A DNA stretch of 64,000 nucleotides, taken from the NCBI RefSeq assembly GCF_000829695.1, contig NZ_BBNN01000037.1, positions 1-64,000 of the forward strand, written 5' to 3'. The notes beneath the pieces were generated by a model. It saw only the letters and a program-made list of their open reading frames with translations, made no database searches and was not told the origin of the DNA. This document shows, piece by piece, positions 22,401 to 30,101 of this stretch (position 1 is the stretch's first letter; each line of letters begins with the position of its first letter). The DNA is from Streptomyces sp. NBRC 110035 (GTDB lineage Bacteria > Actinomycetota > Actinomycetes > Streptomycetales > Streptomycetaceae). The translations under genes were made by a program, and so were the position numbers.

Positions 22401-24141
22401 CCGCGCGGGCGGCGGTGAGTTCTGCGCGGGCCTCGCCCGCGGCGGCCTCACGCGCGTGCTCGGTCGCCCGGTGGGAGGCCTCACGGGCCGCCTCCCAGGC
22501 GGCGACCGCGGTCTTCTCCGCGTCGCTGGCCGCGAGGGCGGCGCGGGCCGGGTCGGCGTCGGGGGCGCTGTCGTCGAGCCAGCCGGCCCGGACGGCCTCG
22601 GTGGTCTCCTGCTCGACCTCGGCAAGCCGTTGCCGGAGGTGGCCGATCTCGCTGCGGGCGCGCTGCGTCTCGGTCGCGGCGGAGGTGGCGTCGCGGTGGG
22701 CCGTGTCGCTGACCTCCTGGAGAGCGGCGGACCGCTCCTCCTCCTCGTTGGCGAGGTTCTCGGCGTTCCGGGCCGCCGTGTGCAGGGCATGTACGAGGTC
22801 GACGGCGGCCTTGGCACGGGCGGCGAGTGCGGGCGCCGCGTCCCGCTCGGCCTCCTGGATCGCGGCGGAGACCCTGGCGACCCTGTCGGCGGCGGCCCGG
22901 TGGCGCAGCGCCGCCTCGGCGGCCTGCCAGGCCGCGTACAGGGTGCGTGCGTCGGCGAGTTCACGCTTCTGGGCGGCGGCGGACTTCTCGGTCGCGGCCA
23001 GCGCCAGGGAGGCGTGCCGGTAGGCGATCTCCGCGGAGATCAGCGCGCTGTGCTCGCGCTCCGCCCCGGCCCTGGTCACGGTGCGGGCGGCGGTGGTGAC
23101 CCGGTGGGCGAGGTCGGCGGCGCGGACGCGTTCCTGGTGGCCGCGCGCGGAGAGCCTGCGGGCCAGGGTGCGGGTACGGCGCTCGGCGGCGGTGTGGATC
23201 TCGCGCGCCCGGGTACGGGCGCCGGCGGCTTCGACGATCCGGCCGAGCAGTTCGACGGACCCGGCGGTGAAGTCCCGTTCGGCGATCAGCTCGGCGCGTC
23301 GGCCGAGTTTGTTGCCGAAGCCGCCGACCAGGTCGGCGAGACCGTCGGTGTCACGGGTGTCGGTGACCGCGCGCAGCAGCAGGTCGGTGAAGTCGGAGTC
23401 CTTCTTGACCGCGAAGAGGCCGGCGGCCTCGCCCTCGTCGGCGTTCATCTCCCTCTGGTAGCGGAAGAGTTCGGGGTCGAGTCCCAGCTCGCCGAGGTGC
23501 TCGGTCCAGCGCTCGTGGGTCTCTTCCCAGTGGACCTCCAGGTGCGGATACGTCCGGCCCGCCTCCGTGAGCGCGTCCCGGAAGCCCTTCATGGTGCGGC
23601 GGCGGCCCCGCGCGCCCGACTGGCCGTCGGCGGGCGGCCGTACGGAGGTGGCCTCGGCGACGGGAAGGTTGTCCAGGCTGAGCCCCGGGCCGGGCCGCAG
23701 GGAGTACCAGGCCTCGGCGAACTTCCTCGGGTCGTTGGAGACCTGGCGCCCGCGCCATTCGCTGGCCTTGCCGACGACGACGCACTCGCCGGTCAGCACG
23801 TGCTGCCACTCCAGGGCCACGTGGCCGCAGTCGTCGGCCAGCAGAAACTTGCGCAGCACACCGGAGCTGGCACCGCCGAGGGTGTTGCGGTGGCCCGGGA
23901 GCATCACGGAGAAGATCAGCTTCAGCAGGACGGACTTGCCACCGCCGTTCTCCAGGAAGAGCACCCCGGCGGGTGCGGGCCGACGGAGCGGGCCGACGGG
24001 CTCCTCCGCGAAGAACTCCGCCTGCGTCGGCGCGGGTTGCGGCACGGTCTCGCCGACACCGCGCAGGTCAAGCACGGTGTCGGCGTAGCGCGCACCGGCG
24101 GGTCCGATGGAGTAGAGGCGGACCCGGGACAGCTCGTACAT
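19486..24141 (-). CDS. SMC/MukB/JetC-like coiled-coil ATPase
   Basis: 1551-aa ABC-type ATPase built like an SMC protein. The N-terminal Walker A is ENGGGKS at 64-70. Two long Ala/Glu/Arg coiled-coil arms (about 270-640 and 900-1330) flank a compact, non-coiled, hinge-like region (about 690-860, with LPPGPDVLATVEFLGEHGIPALPGW). The C-terminal signature FSGGQ is at 1415 and Walker B LFLDN at 1450-1454, so Asn stands where the catalytic Glu usually is. Last gene of a three-gene cluster, 116 nt after the winged-helix-like gene. By family knowledge such ATPases extrude or compact DNA loops (Wadjet, MukBEF, MksBEF). Which family this belongs to is not certain. Confidence 0.85.
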   Translation of the reverse strand: MYELSRVRLYSIGPAGARYADTVLDLRGVGETVPQPAPTQAEFFAEEPVGPLRRPAPAGVLFLENGGGKSVLLKLIFSVMLPGHRNTLGGASSGVLRKFLLADDCGHVALEWQHVLTGECVVVGKASEWRGRQVSNDPRKFAEAWYSLRPGPGLSLDNLPVAEATSVRPPADGQSGARGRRRTMKGFRDALTEAGRTYPHLEVHWEETHERWTEHLGELGLDPELFRYQREMNADEGEAAGLFAVKKDSDFTDLLLRAVTDTRDTDGLADLVGGFGNKLGRRAELIAERDFTAGSVELLGRIVEAAGARTRAREIHTAAERRTRTLARRLSARGHQERVRAADLAHRVTTAARTVTRAGAEREHSALISAEIAYRHASLALAATEKSAAAQKRELADARTLYAAWQAAEAALRHRAAADRVARVSAAIQEAERDAAPALAARAKAAVDLVHALHTAARNAENLANEEEERSAALQEVSDTAHRDATSAATETQRARSEIGHLRQRLAEVEQETTEAVRAGWLDDSAPDADPARAALAASDAEKTAVAAWEAAREASHRATEHAREAAAGEARAELTAARAADAATAAGRAHEGELRTAQALAAEERPAELLGLAGTGPRPSVPMPRPGTDTEPGGTPVTEGALTATELDRFADDLRELLEEAVSSAERQLFELRTAAADDARILGALGDGGLLPPGPDVLATVEFLGEHGIPALPGWRYLAQAVDPADHARVLAARPELVDGVVITDPDSHTRAREVLSGAALLPRSAVAVGTAAALLAPTPAPAPEADTGDVFLVPPNPAMHDEHAADEERQTLRARATARDEEIRALAARLAKDRELTARLTSWRTGCPAGRLTELARAAHEARVFAQESEAELAEARAVRAEAEEAAAEAARVRDERQEAAQKARRAADALAGLAFRLRERAGWQAGLRELADDATEAEARAQACLERARAADEDRRGAQRAADDARRTARALRAERSEIAGAPDDVSDDVPGAGTEPPRISLPALREAYRAASQVYEKVGVGADLRAEQARAESDESAARAELDRLSNKVRNRAEQLLESTDGSDGPSRQAAAARAEELVQLLETRMTSASEQLGRLRGEAERLAPEGGDRHTALPEEMVPRDAEHAQALLRNATAELATRTEELDNAREIHGELLDAHRAAEDAAGGFDEIAAMLRDLLREHASEEEPEQPDPYSGNPEEARRSAAEARRSLRGCAADLSAAESAVREASDILVRHANSTRYEQVRTPARQQIRELPASALPEHAQKWADAFAPRLRVLSDELEQLERNRDSIVDRLRGLVESALATLRSAQRLSRLPEGLGEWSGQEFLRIRFEEPDQATLTERLGEVVDEATRAAVRKNSDLRRDGMSLLLRGVAAAVRPKGIAVEILKPDAVLRAERVPVGQMGDVFSGGQLLTAAIALYCTMAALRSNDRGRDRHRHAGTLFLDNPIGRANATYLLELQRAVADALGVQLLYTTGLFDTTALAEFPLVIRLRNDADLRAGLKYISVEEHLRPGLPRETSEEEAVHSEITATRMFKRPAPANG

Positions 24142-24257
24142 GGCGGACTCTCGAAGTCTTCGGCAGGTCGGGGTGGCTCGGAAGGAAGAAACGGGGACGG
24201 AGGACAGGGGGACGCGAAGGCGGGCGGCGGGGCCGCGGTGTCGGCGGGGTCGGCGGC

Positions 24258-25139
24258 TCAGGTGGAGTGGAAGGGCAGTCCTGCGTCGGCCACCAGGTCC
24301 AGCTCCTCTCCGCTGTCTGCGGGCAGCAGGGTCGGGGTGCCGTCGGTGACCGGGACGACGCCCAGCTCCAGCAGTTCGGCCAGGGCCGCGCTGCCGGCCA
24401 GGTCGCGTACCTGCAGCTGGTAGCGGGCCGTTGTGCGGTAGGTGCCGCCGTTGTCGTCGCCGGTGCGTTGCAGGAAGCCGGAGTCGGTGAGGAAGGTGAC
24501 GGCCTTGGCGACGATGCCGGTGGTCGAGCCCGCGAGCCTGCGGGCGTCCTTGGTGGCGCCGGTCGCGCTGCGTCTCGCCCAGATCCGCCAGGCCGTCTCC
24601 AGCCCGGGGGCGTCACTGGCCGGGTCGGTGTTCTCGCCCTGCTCCGCGGCGCGTTCCTCGAGCCGGTGGCAGGTCTGGCGCACGAAGGCGTCGACGCCGT
24701 TGACGGTGACCCGCCCGATGTAGCCGTCGTCGGCGAGGTCCTCGGGGCGCGGGAACGCCATGACGGCGACGGCGAGGTGCGCGAGTCCGTGCAGGAACCT
24801 GTCCCCGCCGTCGGCGGAGGTGCGCCGCGCGTAGTCGCCCATGCGGATGGCGAACACCGAGTCCTCGGCGGCGGTCACGGCCATTCCCGCGCGTGGGGAC
24901 ACTTCCAGGACGATCAGGCCGAGGCCGGTGGCCACGGCGTCGGCGAGCCGCGCGAACGGCGGGTCCTCGCGGTAGCGGCGCAGCAAATCCGCGTACTTTT
25001 GGTCACGGGCCGGCTGGAGCCTGGGCTGGAGGCCGAAGGCGACGAGCCGTGCCGCGTCGGCGGCGTCGGCGGGGGTGACGGCCCCGCCCGCCGGTGCGGC
25101 GGAGGACTCCGCCTCGCTCCACTCGGCATGCTCGGTCAC
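24258..25139 (-). CDS. MukE/JetB-like accessory protein of the SMC-like cluster (inferred)
   Basis: 293-aa soluble protein. The GTG at 25139 has GAGGAGGA nine bases upstream; the frame stays open further up but only as Arg/Pro filler, so I do not extend it. The middle part (GIVAKAVTFLTDSGFLQRT, then TARYQLQVRDLAG) looks like a winged helix, the fold of MukE and JetB subunits; an N-terminal helical domain includes QKYADLLRRYREDPPFARLADAVATGLGL. Its place between a ~500-aa protein and a giant coiled-coil ATPase is the JetA-JetB-JetC order. The assignment rests on gene order and fold impression, not on a named domain. Confidence 0.65.
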   Translation of the reverse strand: MTEHAEWSEAESSAAPAGGAVTPADAADAARLVAFGLQPRLQPARDQKYADLLRRYREDPPFARLADAVATGLGLIVLEVSPRAGMAVTAAEDSVFAIRMGDYARRTSADGGDRFLHGLAHLAVAVMAFPRPEDLADDGYIGRVTVNGVDAFVRQTCHRLEERAAEQGENTDPASDAPGLETAWRIWARRSATGATKDARRLAGSTTGIVAKAVTFLTDSGFLQRTGDDNGGTYRTTARYQLQVRDLAGSAALAELLELGVVPVTDGTPTLLPADSGEELDLVADAGLPFHST

Positions 25140-25317
25140 GGACACGGGTCCTCCTCGCGCAGGACGACGACGGGGGCGGAAGGGACGACAGGAAGGCCGG
25201 GGAAGGCGGCGCGGCCCGTGCGAGCGGCACGGTGCGTGCGGACAGCGCGGAGCATGCGGACGGCTGTCCCGGGGCAGTCGGCCGCGACCGGTGACCGGAC
25301 CTCCGGCGAAGGCGTCG

Positions 25318-26844
25318 TCACGCGGCCTCCGTCCGGTCCGCGGCCATGCCCGCCGCGTCGAGCAGGGCCGTACCGACGATGAGGTCGGCACCGCCGAACT
25401 CGGGGTCGTCCAGCTCGACGCCGTCGTCCACCGCGAAGAGCAGCCGCCGCTCGCCCTGGCGGTAGGCGGTGCCGACCGGCGGGCTGGCGGCGTGCACCGC
25501 CAACAGGGCCACCAGGTAAGGCAGTTCGGGGTCCTGACGGCGTGCCTCGGCGAGCAGTCCGGACAGCCGGCGGGGCGCGTCGGCCGGCAGTGCCAGCAAT
25601 GTGGTCGCGGCCGCCAGCTGCCCCTCGGTGAAGCGGCTGTCGTCCGGCGTGGCGATCAGGTCCGGTTCCGGCATCTCGGCGCCCAGGTGCTCCCGCTCCA
25701 CCGGCGGGGTCAGCAGGATGCCGACGAGGTCGGCGACCCGGACGGACACCGGTGTACGCAGTCCGGTGCCGCGGGCGAAGAAGGCGTCGGTGACCCGGAC
25801 CGCCTGCTCCAGGGGCAGCGGGAGCAGCGGTGCCAGGAGGTGTCCGTAGAGGTCCGTACCCGAGGACGACGCGGGGGTGGCGAAGGCCTGTCGGTCCTGT
25901 TCGGCGCGGAACAGCGGGCCGGCCTCCAGCAGCCGGGACTGCAGCTGGGTGTGCCTGCGGATGCAGTCCTTGACGATGTCCACCAGTTCGGCGGCCCTGC
26001 GCTTGTGCTCCGGGTCCTCCGACTCGTCGCGGGCTCTGCGGATGTTGGTGAGGATCGCGTTCTCGTGGCGGTACCGGTCCGCGACGTGGTCCAGGGCCTC
26101 GGCGATCATGTCCGGGACGGCACTCAGCCAGTCCACCGCGCGCACATTGCGCCGGGTGGCATCCAGCGCGCGGCGCAGGGACTCGGAGTACTGCACGGTC
26201 CGGTAGCGGGCCTGCTCGGCGGCGAGCTGGGCGTCGGCGAGCCTGCCGCGGTTGATGAGTACCTCGAGCTTGACCTCGGCGGCGATCTGGGCGCTGGCGA
26301 CGTCGGTGTCCAGGGCGCCGACCAGGACGTTGACCGCCTCGTCCGTGGTGCGGAGGTAGACCGTGCCGCCGGTACCGGGGACCTCCTCGATGAGCTTGAA
26401 GTCGTAGTCGCGGCGGACGTAGGTGCCGTCCGCGCCGAACACGCCGTACACGGCGCGGAAGCCGCGGTCGACGCTGCCGACGTTGATCAGGTTCTCCAGG
26501 ACCCAGCGGGCCACCCGCTCGTGCTCACCGGCGGGCCGGCGCGGGGCCTGGGCGGCGATGCGCGGGATGAGCCGGGCCACTATCTGTTCGTGGTCGGCGC
26601 CCGTGTCGAAGTCCATGTTCAGCGTGACCAGGTCGATGGCCGCCAGGGCGATCTCCGCCATGCCGTACACCGAGTACTCGCCGGCCAGGTTGGCCTTGCG
26701 CGCGTCGAGGTCGTGCAACGGCGCGGTGCAGGCGAGCGCGCGCAGCCGCCGGGCCAGCCCCTCGTCGGCCGCCGGGCCCAAAGCGGGCCGCGGCCCCGCG
26801 CTGAGCTGGGGCGGAGCACTGTCCGTCGATGCTGGTGAAGTCAC
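25318..26844 (-). CDS. kleisin/JetA-like first subunit of the SMC-like cluster (inferred)
   Basis: 508-aa protein of no family I can name with certainty. A helical N-terminus (ARRLRALACTAPLHDL) is followed by a winged-helix-like stretch (ERVARWVLENLINVGSVDRGFRAVYGVF), a strand-rich part ending in YLRTTDEAVNVLVGAL, then long helices (about 180-310), a plausible helical arm as in MukF/JetA, and an acidic C-terminus. GTG 26844 lacks a good RBS; a TAGTCT hexamer seven bases upstream would fit a leaderless transcript. First gene of the leftward cluster with the 293-aa and 1551-aa genes; 69 nt from the GntR gene. Confidence 0.6.
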   Translation of the reverse strand: MTSPASTDSAPPQLSAGPRPALGPAADEGLARRLRALACTAPLHDLDARKANLAGEYSVYGMAEIALAAIDLVTLNMDFDTGADHEQIVARLIPRIAAQAPRRPAGEHERVARWVLENLINVGSVDRGFRAVYGVFGADGTYVRRDYDFKLIEEVPGTGGTVYLRTTDEAVNVLVGALDTDVASAQIAAEVKLEVLINRGRLADAQLAAEQARYRTVQYSESLRRALDATRRNVRAVDWLSAVPDMIAEALDHVADRYRHENAILTNIRRARDESEDPEHKRRAAELVDIVKDCIRRHTQLQSRLLEAGPLFRAEQDRQAFATPASSSGTDLYGHLLAPLLPLPLEQAVRVTDAFFARGTGLRTPVSVRVADLVGILLTPPVEREHLGAEMPEPDLIATPDDSRFTEGQLAAATTLLALPADAPRRLSGLLAEARRQDPELPYLVALLAVHAASPPVGTAYRQGERRLLFAVDDGVELDDPEFGGADLIVGTALLDAAGMAADRTEAA

Positions 26845-26913
26845 GGTGCACAGACTAGGTCCTCGGTCTGACAACCACCCAAACGACGCAGATGCGTCAC
26901 GGTGTCGCGGTGG

Positions 26914-27618
26914 TCACACACCCTGTTCCGCCGTCCCCGCCCCGCGCCGGCAGACCTCCGTCATGCGCTCGAGCGAGTCGTCGAGGTACCCCGCCAGCAG
27001 CGCCTCGGCCCGGTCCCGCTCCCCGGACCGCAGAGCCCGGAGGATGTCCGCATTGCGAGCCATGTACGGTTCGTGCAGCCGGCGGGGCTCGTCCACCACA
27101 TGGAAAGCCAGCCTCAGTTCGGCGAACACGCTGCGCATCAGCTCGTTCGTGCGTTCGCTGCCGGCCAGCGCCACCAGTTCCCGGTGGAAGTGGATGTCGG
27201 CCGTACCCACTGCGTTCCAGTCGCCTTCGCGCGCCGCAGCGCGCGCTTCGCGCACCGCCTCGGAGAGCGCGTCGAACCGGCGGGGCGACTCCCGGAGCCC
27301 TCGTACGACGGCGCACTCGACGAGGCGGCGGGTGCGGTGGATGTCCTCGACGTCCTCGACGGTCAGGACCCGCACGAAGACGCCCCGGTTCAACTCGTGG
27401 ACGAGCAGGCGCTCGTGGGTGAGCAGCCGGAACGCCTCGCGCAGGGTGTTGCGGGAGACGCCGAGCGCGCCGCCGATGCTGTCCTCCGGCAGACGTGTCC
27501 CGGGCGGGAAGTACCCCTCGGTGATCCGGCTCCTGAGGATGTCCGAGACCCGTTCGGCAGTGCTGGTGCGGCCCAACAGGGCGCGGTCGCCGGCCAGTCC
27601 GCTCAGCTGCTCTGCCAT
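26914..27618 (-). CDS. GntR/FadR-family (FCD) transcriptional regulator
   Basis: 234-aa repressor-type protein. The N-terminal winged helix (ERVSDILRSRITEGYFPPGTRLPEDSIGG, recognition helix VSRNTLREAFRLLTHERL) is followed by an all-helical FCD ligand domain with metal-type residues (DIHFHRELVALAG). It is divergent from pxpABC, and a perfect TNGTNNNACNA-type palindrome lies in the gap. It therefore most likely controls pyroglutamate use, with a related acid as ligand; this is inferred. ATG 27618 is the first good start. Confidence 0.88.
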   Translation of the reverse strand: MAEQLSGLAGDRALLGRTSTAERVSDILRSRITEGYFPPGTRLPEDSIGGALGVSRNTLREAFRLLTHERLLVHELNRGVFVRVLTVEDVEDIHRTRRLVECAVVRGLRESPRRFDALSEAVREARAAAREGDWNAVGTADIHFHRELVALAGSERTNELMRSVFAELRLAFHVVDEPRRLHEPYMARNADILRALRSGERDRAEALLAGYLDDSLERMTEVCRRGAGTAEQGV

Positions 27619-27669
27619 GCCCGGAATTCAATCGCACGGGTGAGAACGAGACAACACGGGTATTGAAGG

Positions 27670-27682
27670 ATCGTTGAACGAT
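27670..27682. promoter_or_regulatory. GntR/FadR-type operator
   Basis: ATCGTTGAACGAT is a perfect 6+1+6 palindrome whose core TCGTTGAACGA matches the FadR-subfamily consensus TNGTNNNACNA exactly. It lies between the divergent GntR gene and pxpA, 70 bp before pxpA and 52 bp before the regulator. Confidence 0.55.
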
Positions 27683-27751
27683 ATCTACCGTGCTTTCCAC
27701 GGCCCGGTCCGGCTCCACGGCCCCGGCCCGACGAGGGGAGACGGGCCTTCC

Positions 27752-28510
27752 ATGATCTCGATCGACCTGAACGCCGACCTCGGTGAGGGCTTCGGCCGCT
27801 GGCGGCTCACCGACGACGAGCGGCTGCTGTCCGTCGTCACCAGCGCCAACGTGGCCTGCGGCTTCCACGCCGGCGACGCGGCCACCATGCGCCGGGTGTG
27901 CGAGCTGGCCGCCGCACGCGGGGTGCGGATCGGCGCCCAGGTCTCCTACCGGGACCTCGCGGGCTTCGGACGGCGCGCGATGGATGTGCCGTCCGCCGAA
28001 CTGACGGCCGAAGTGGCCTACCAGATCGGCGCCCTGGAGGTGTTCGCACGCGCGGCGGGGGCCCGCGTGGCCTACGTCAAACCGCACGGGGCGCTCTACA
28101 ACCGGGTCGTGTGCGACGAGGACCAGGCCGGAGCGGTCGTCGACGGGGTGCTCCTCGCCGATGCCGCGCTGCCCGTCCTCGGCCTGCCCGGGTCACGACT
28201 GCTGGAGCTGGCCGGAAAGGCGGGGCTGCCTGTCGTCCCGGAGGCGTTCGCCGACCGCGCGTACGGCGACGAGGGGACGTTGGTGCCCCGCCACCGGGAA
28301 GGCGCCTTGGTGAGCAACCCGGAAGCCGTCGTGGCACGCTCGGTGGACCTGGCCCGGTCCGGAGAGGTCGACGCGCACTCGGGGCGGCGCATCGTGGTGC
28401 GGGCACGTTCCCTGTGCCTGCACGGCGACACCCCCGGAGCGGTGGAGCTGGCCCGACGGGTCCGCGCGCGTCTGGAGGCGTCGGGCATCCGGGTGGAGGC
28501 GTTCGCATGA
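27752..28510 (+). CDS. pxpA: 5-oxoprolinase subunit A (LamB/YcsF family)
   Basis: 252-aa subunit of the bacterial three-part 5-oxoprolinase, which opens pyroglutamate to glutamate using ATP. The family start DLNADLGEGFGRW and the motifs SANVACGFHAGDAATM and YVKPHGALYNRV are present. GGGGAG precedes ATG 27752; the longer frame upstream would cross the operator region. pxpB overlaps by 4 bp. This set is unrelated in sequence to the fused 5-oxoprolinase in the conservon. Confidence 0.95.
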   Translation: MISIDLNADLGEGFGRWRLTDDERLLSVVTSANVACGFHAGDAATMRRVCELAAARGVRIGAQVSYRDLAGFGRRAMDVPSAELTAEVAYQIGALEVFARAAGARVAYVKPHGALYNRVVCDEDQAGAVVDGVLLADAALPVLGLPGSRLLELAGKAGLPVVPEAFADRAYGDEGTLVPRHREGALVSNPEAVVARSVDLARSGEVDAHSGRRIVVRARSLCLHGDTPGAVELARRVRARLEASGIRVEAFA

Positions 28511-29235
28511 GGGTTCTGCCCGTCGGTGCGGACGCCCTGCTCGTCGAGGTCTCCTCGGACGGCGAGGCGCAGGCGCTCCATTCCGCGTTGCTGCGGCGCC
28601 GGGCGGAGGGCTCGCTGCCGGTCGGCGAGCTCGTTCCGGCGGCGCGCACGGTCCTGCTCGACGGCCTGGCGGACCCCGGCCGGCTGGCCGCCGAGCTGAC
28701 GGCCGTGGCGTTGCCTCCCGTGCCCCCGCGCGCGGGGAGAACGGTCAAGGTCCCGGTGCGCTACGACGGCCCGGACCTGGCCGCCGTCGCGGCGCACTGG
28801 GGCGTCACCGCTCGGGAGGCGGCCCGTATCCACGCGGGTACCGAGTTCCGTGTCGCCTTCTGCGGTTTCGCGCCCGGCTTCGGCTATCTCACGGGGCTGC
28901 CGAGCCACTACGGCGTGCCCCGCCGGGCGACCCCGCGTACCTCGGTGCCAGAGGGCTCGGTGGCGCTGGCGGGTTCCTACACGGGCGTGTACCCGCGGTC
29001 GTCGCCGGGCGGCTGGCAGCTGATCGGTACGACGGACCTGGTGCTGTGGGACCCCGGCCGGGCACCCGCGGCGCTCCTCTCCCCCGGCACCCGTGTGCGC
29101 TTCGTCCCGGTGGAACCGTCGCAGCCCACGGGCGTACAGGAGACCTGGAACGCGCCGGGACCCGCAAAAGCCCCGAAAGCAACCGGCCCCTCGGACACTC
29201 CATGCCCCACGAACACGTCAGAACCCGCCGTATGA
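28507..29235 (+). CDS. pxpB: 5-oxoprolinase subunit B (KipI/AHS1 family)
   Basis: 242-aa subunit of the PxpABC complex. The AHS1 signature FRVAFCGFAPGFGYLTGL sits near 115-135, followed by PRRATPRTSVPEGSVALAG. The ATG overlaps the pxpA stop (ATGA) and the gene's own stop overlaps the start of pxpC, so the three subunits are translationally coupled. The last ~35 residues are proline/threonine-rich and not typical of the family. KipI of Bacillus is a homologue with a kinase-inhibitor role; the gene context favours pyroglutamate hydrolysis. Confidence 0.94.
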   Translation: MRVLPVGADALLVEVSSDGEAQALHSALLRRRAEGSLPVGELVPAARTVLLDGLADPGRLAAELTAVALPPVPPRAGRTVKVPVRYDGPDLAAVAAHWGVTAREAARIHAGTEFRVAFCGFAPGFGYLTGLPSHYGVPRRATPRTSVPEGSVALAGSYTGVYPRSSPGGWQLIGTTDLVLWDPGRAPAALLSPGTRVRFVPVEPSQPTGVQETWNAPGPAKAPKATGPSDTPCPTNTSEPAV

Positions 29236-30101
29236 AGGACCGTGCGCTCGTCGTCGTACGGGCGGGAGCCCTGACCACCGTGCAGGACCGCGGGCGCCCC
29301 GGGCACGCCCATCTCGGGGTGCCCCGCTCCGGTGCCCTGGACGGACCCGCCGCAGCCCTCGTCAACCGGCTGGTCGGCAATCCGCCCGACGCCGCGGTCC
29401 TCGAGACCACCCTCACCGGCTGCGCCGTACGCCCCCGCGCGGAGGTGGTCGTCGCGGTCGGCGGCGCCCCCTGCCCCGTCACCGTGGACGGCCGCCCGGC
29501 CGCCTGGGGCGCACCGGTGCGCGTGGGTGCCGGATCGCTGCTGGACGTCGGACCCGCGGTCGCCGGCGTGCGCGCCTATGTGGCCGTCTTTGGGGGGATC
29601 GCCGTCGAGCCGGTACTCGGCAGCCGCTCCACCGACCTGCTCTCGGGCCTCGGTCCGGCGCCCCTCGCGGACGGCGCCGTCCTCCCTCTGGGGGCGCCGC
29701 GCGGGCTCCTCGCGCGCGTGGATGTCGCCCCGCAGCCGGCGCCTCCGGACGAGCTGATCCTGCGGGTGACACCGGGGCCGCGCGACGACTGGTTCACCTC
29801 GGACGCGCTACGGACCCTGACCTCCCGCGCTTATCACGTGTCCCCCGCGAGCAACCGCATCGGGCTGCGCACGGTCGGCCCCTCTCTGGAACGGGCCCGG
29901 TCGGACGAACTGCCCAGCGAGGGCATGGTGCTGGGCGCGGTGCAGGTTCCGCCGGACGGCAGGCCGGTGGTGTTCCTGGCCGACCATCCGACAACCGGGG
30001 GCTATCCGGTGATCGCGGTGGTCCGCCCCGCCGACCTCCCGGCCGCCGCTCAGGCCGTCCCGGGCACCCCGGTCCGCTTCACTGCGGTAGGGCGCCGCTG
30101 A
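29232..30101 (+). CDS. pxpC: 5-oxoprolinase subunit C (KipA/AHS2 family, biotin-dependent-carboxyltransferase-like)
   Basis: 289-aa subunit completing PxpABC. The AHS2 hallmark DRGRPGHAHLGVPRSGALDGPA lies near 19-40, and SNRIGLRTVGP and LADHPTTGGYPVIAVV lie further on. ATG 29232 overlaps the pxpB stop; an earlier in-frame ATG at 29202 is less likely because of the overlap pattern. The 3' end runs 23 nt into the convergent SGNH hydrolase gene, so the two messages are complementary at their ends. Confidence 0.93.
   Translation: MKDRALVVVRAGALTTVQDRGRPGHAHLGVPRSGALDGPAAALVNRLVGNPPDAAVLETTLTGCAVRPRAEVVVAVGGAPCPVTVDGRPAAWGAPVRVGAGSLLDVGPAVAGVRAYVAVFGGIAVEPVLGSRSTDLLSGLGPAPLADGAVLPLGAPRGLLARVDVAPQPAPPDELILRVTPGPRDDWFTSDALRTLTSRAYHVSPASNRIGLRTVGPSLERARSDELPSEGMVLGAVQVPPDGRPVVFLADHPTTGGYPVIAVVRPADLPAAAQAVPGTPVRFTAVGRR

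Noticed and set aside
20581..24423. 1280-aa plus-strand frame opposite the SMC-like ATPase
   Set aside because: Antisense shadow: Gly/Val/Arg-rich translation without motifs, while the minus strand encodes a protein with Walker A, signature and Walker B motifs.
26845..27618. JetD-like nuclease next to the SMC-like trio
   Set aside because: The only gene here is a GntR/FCD regulator, and on the other side a membrane protein; no DUF3322/DUF2220-like sequence was seen anywhere in the window.
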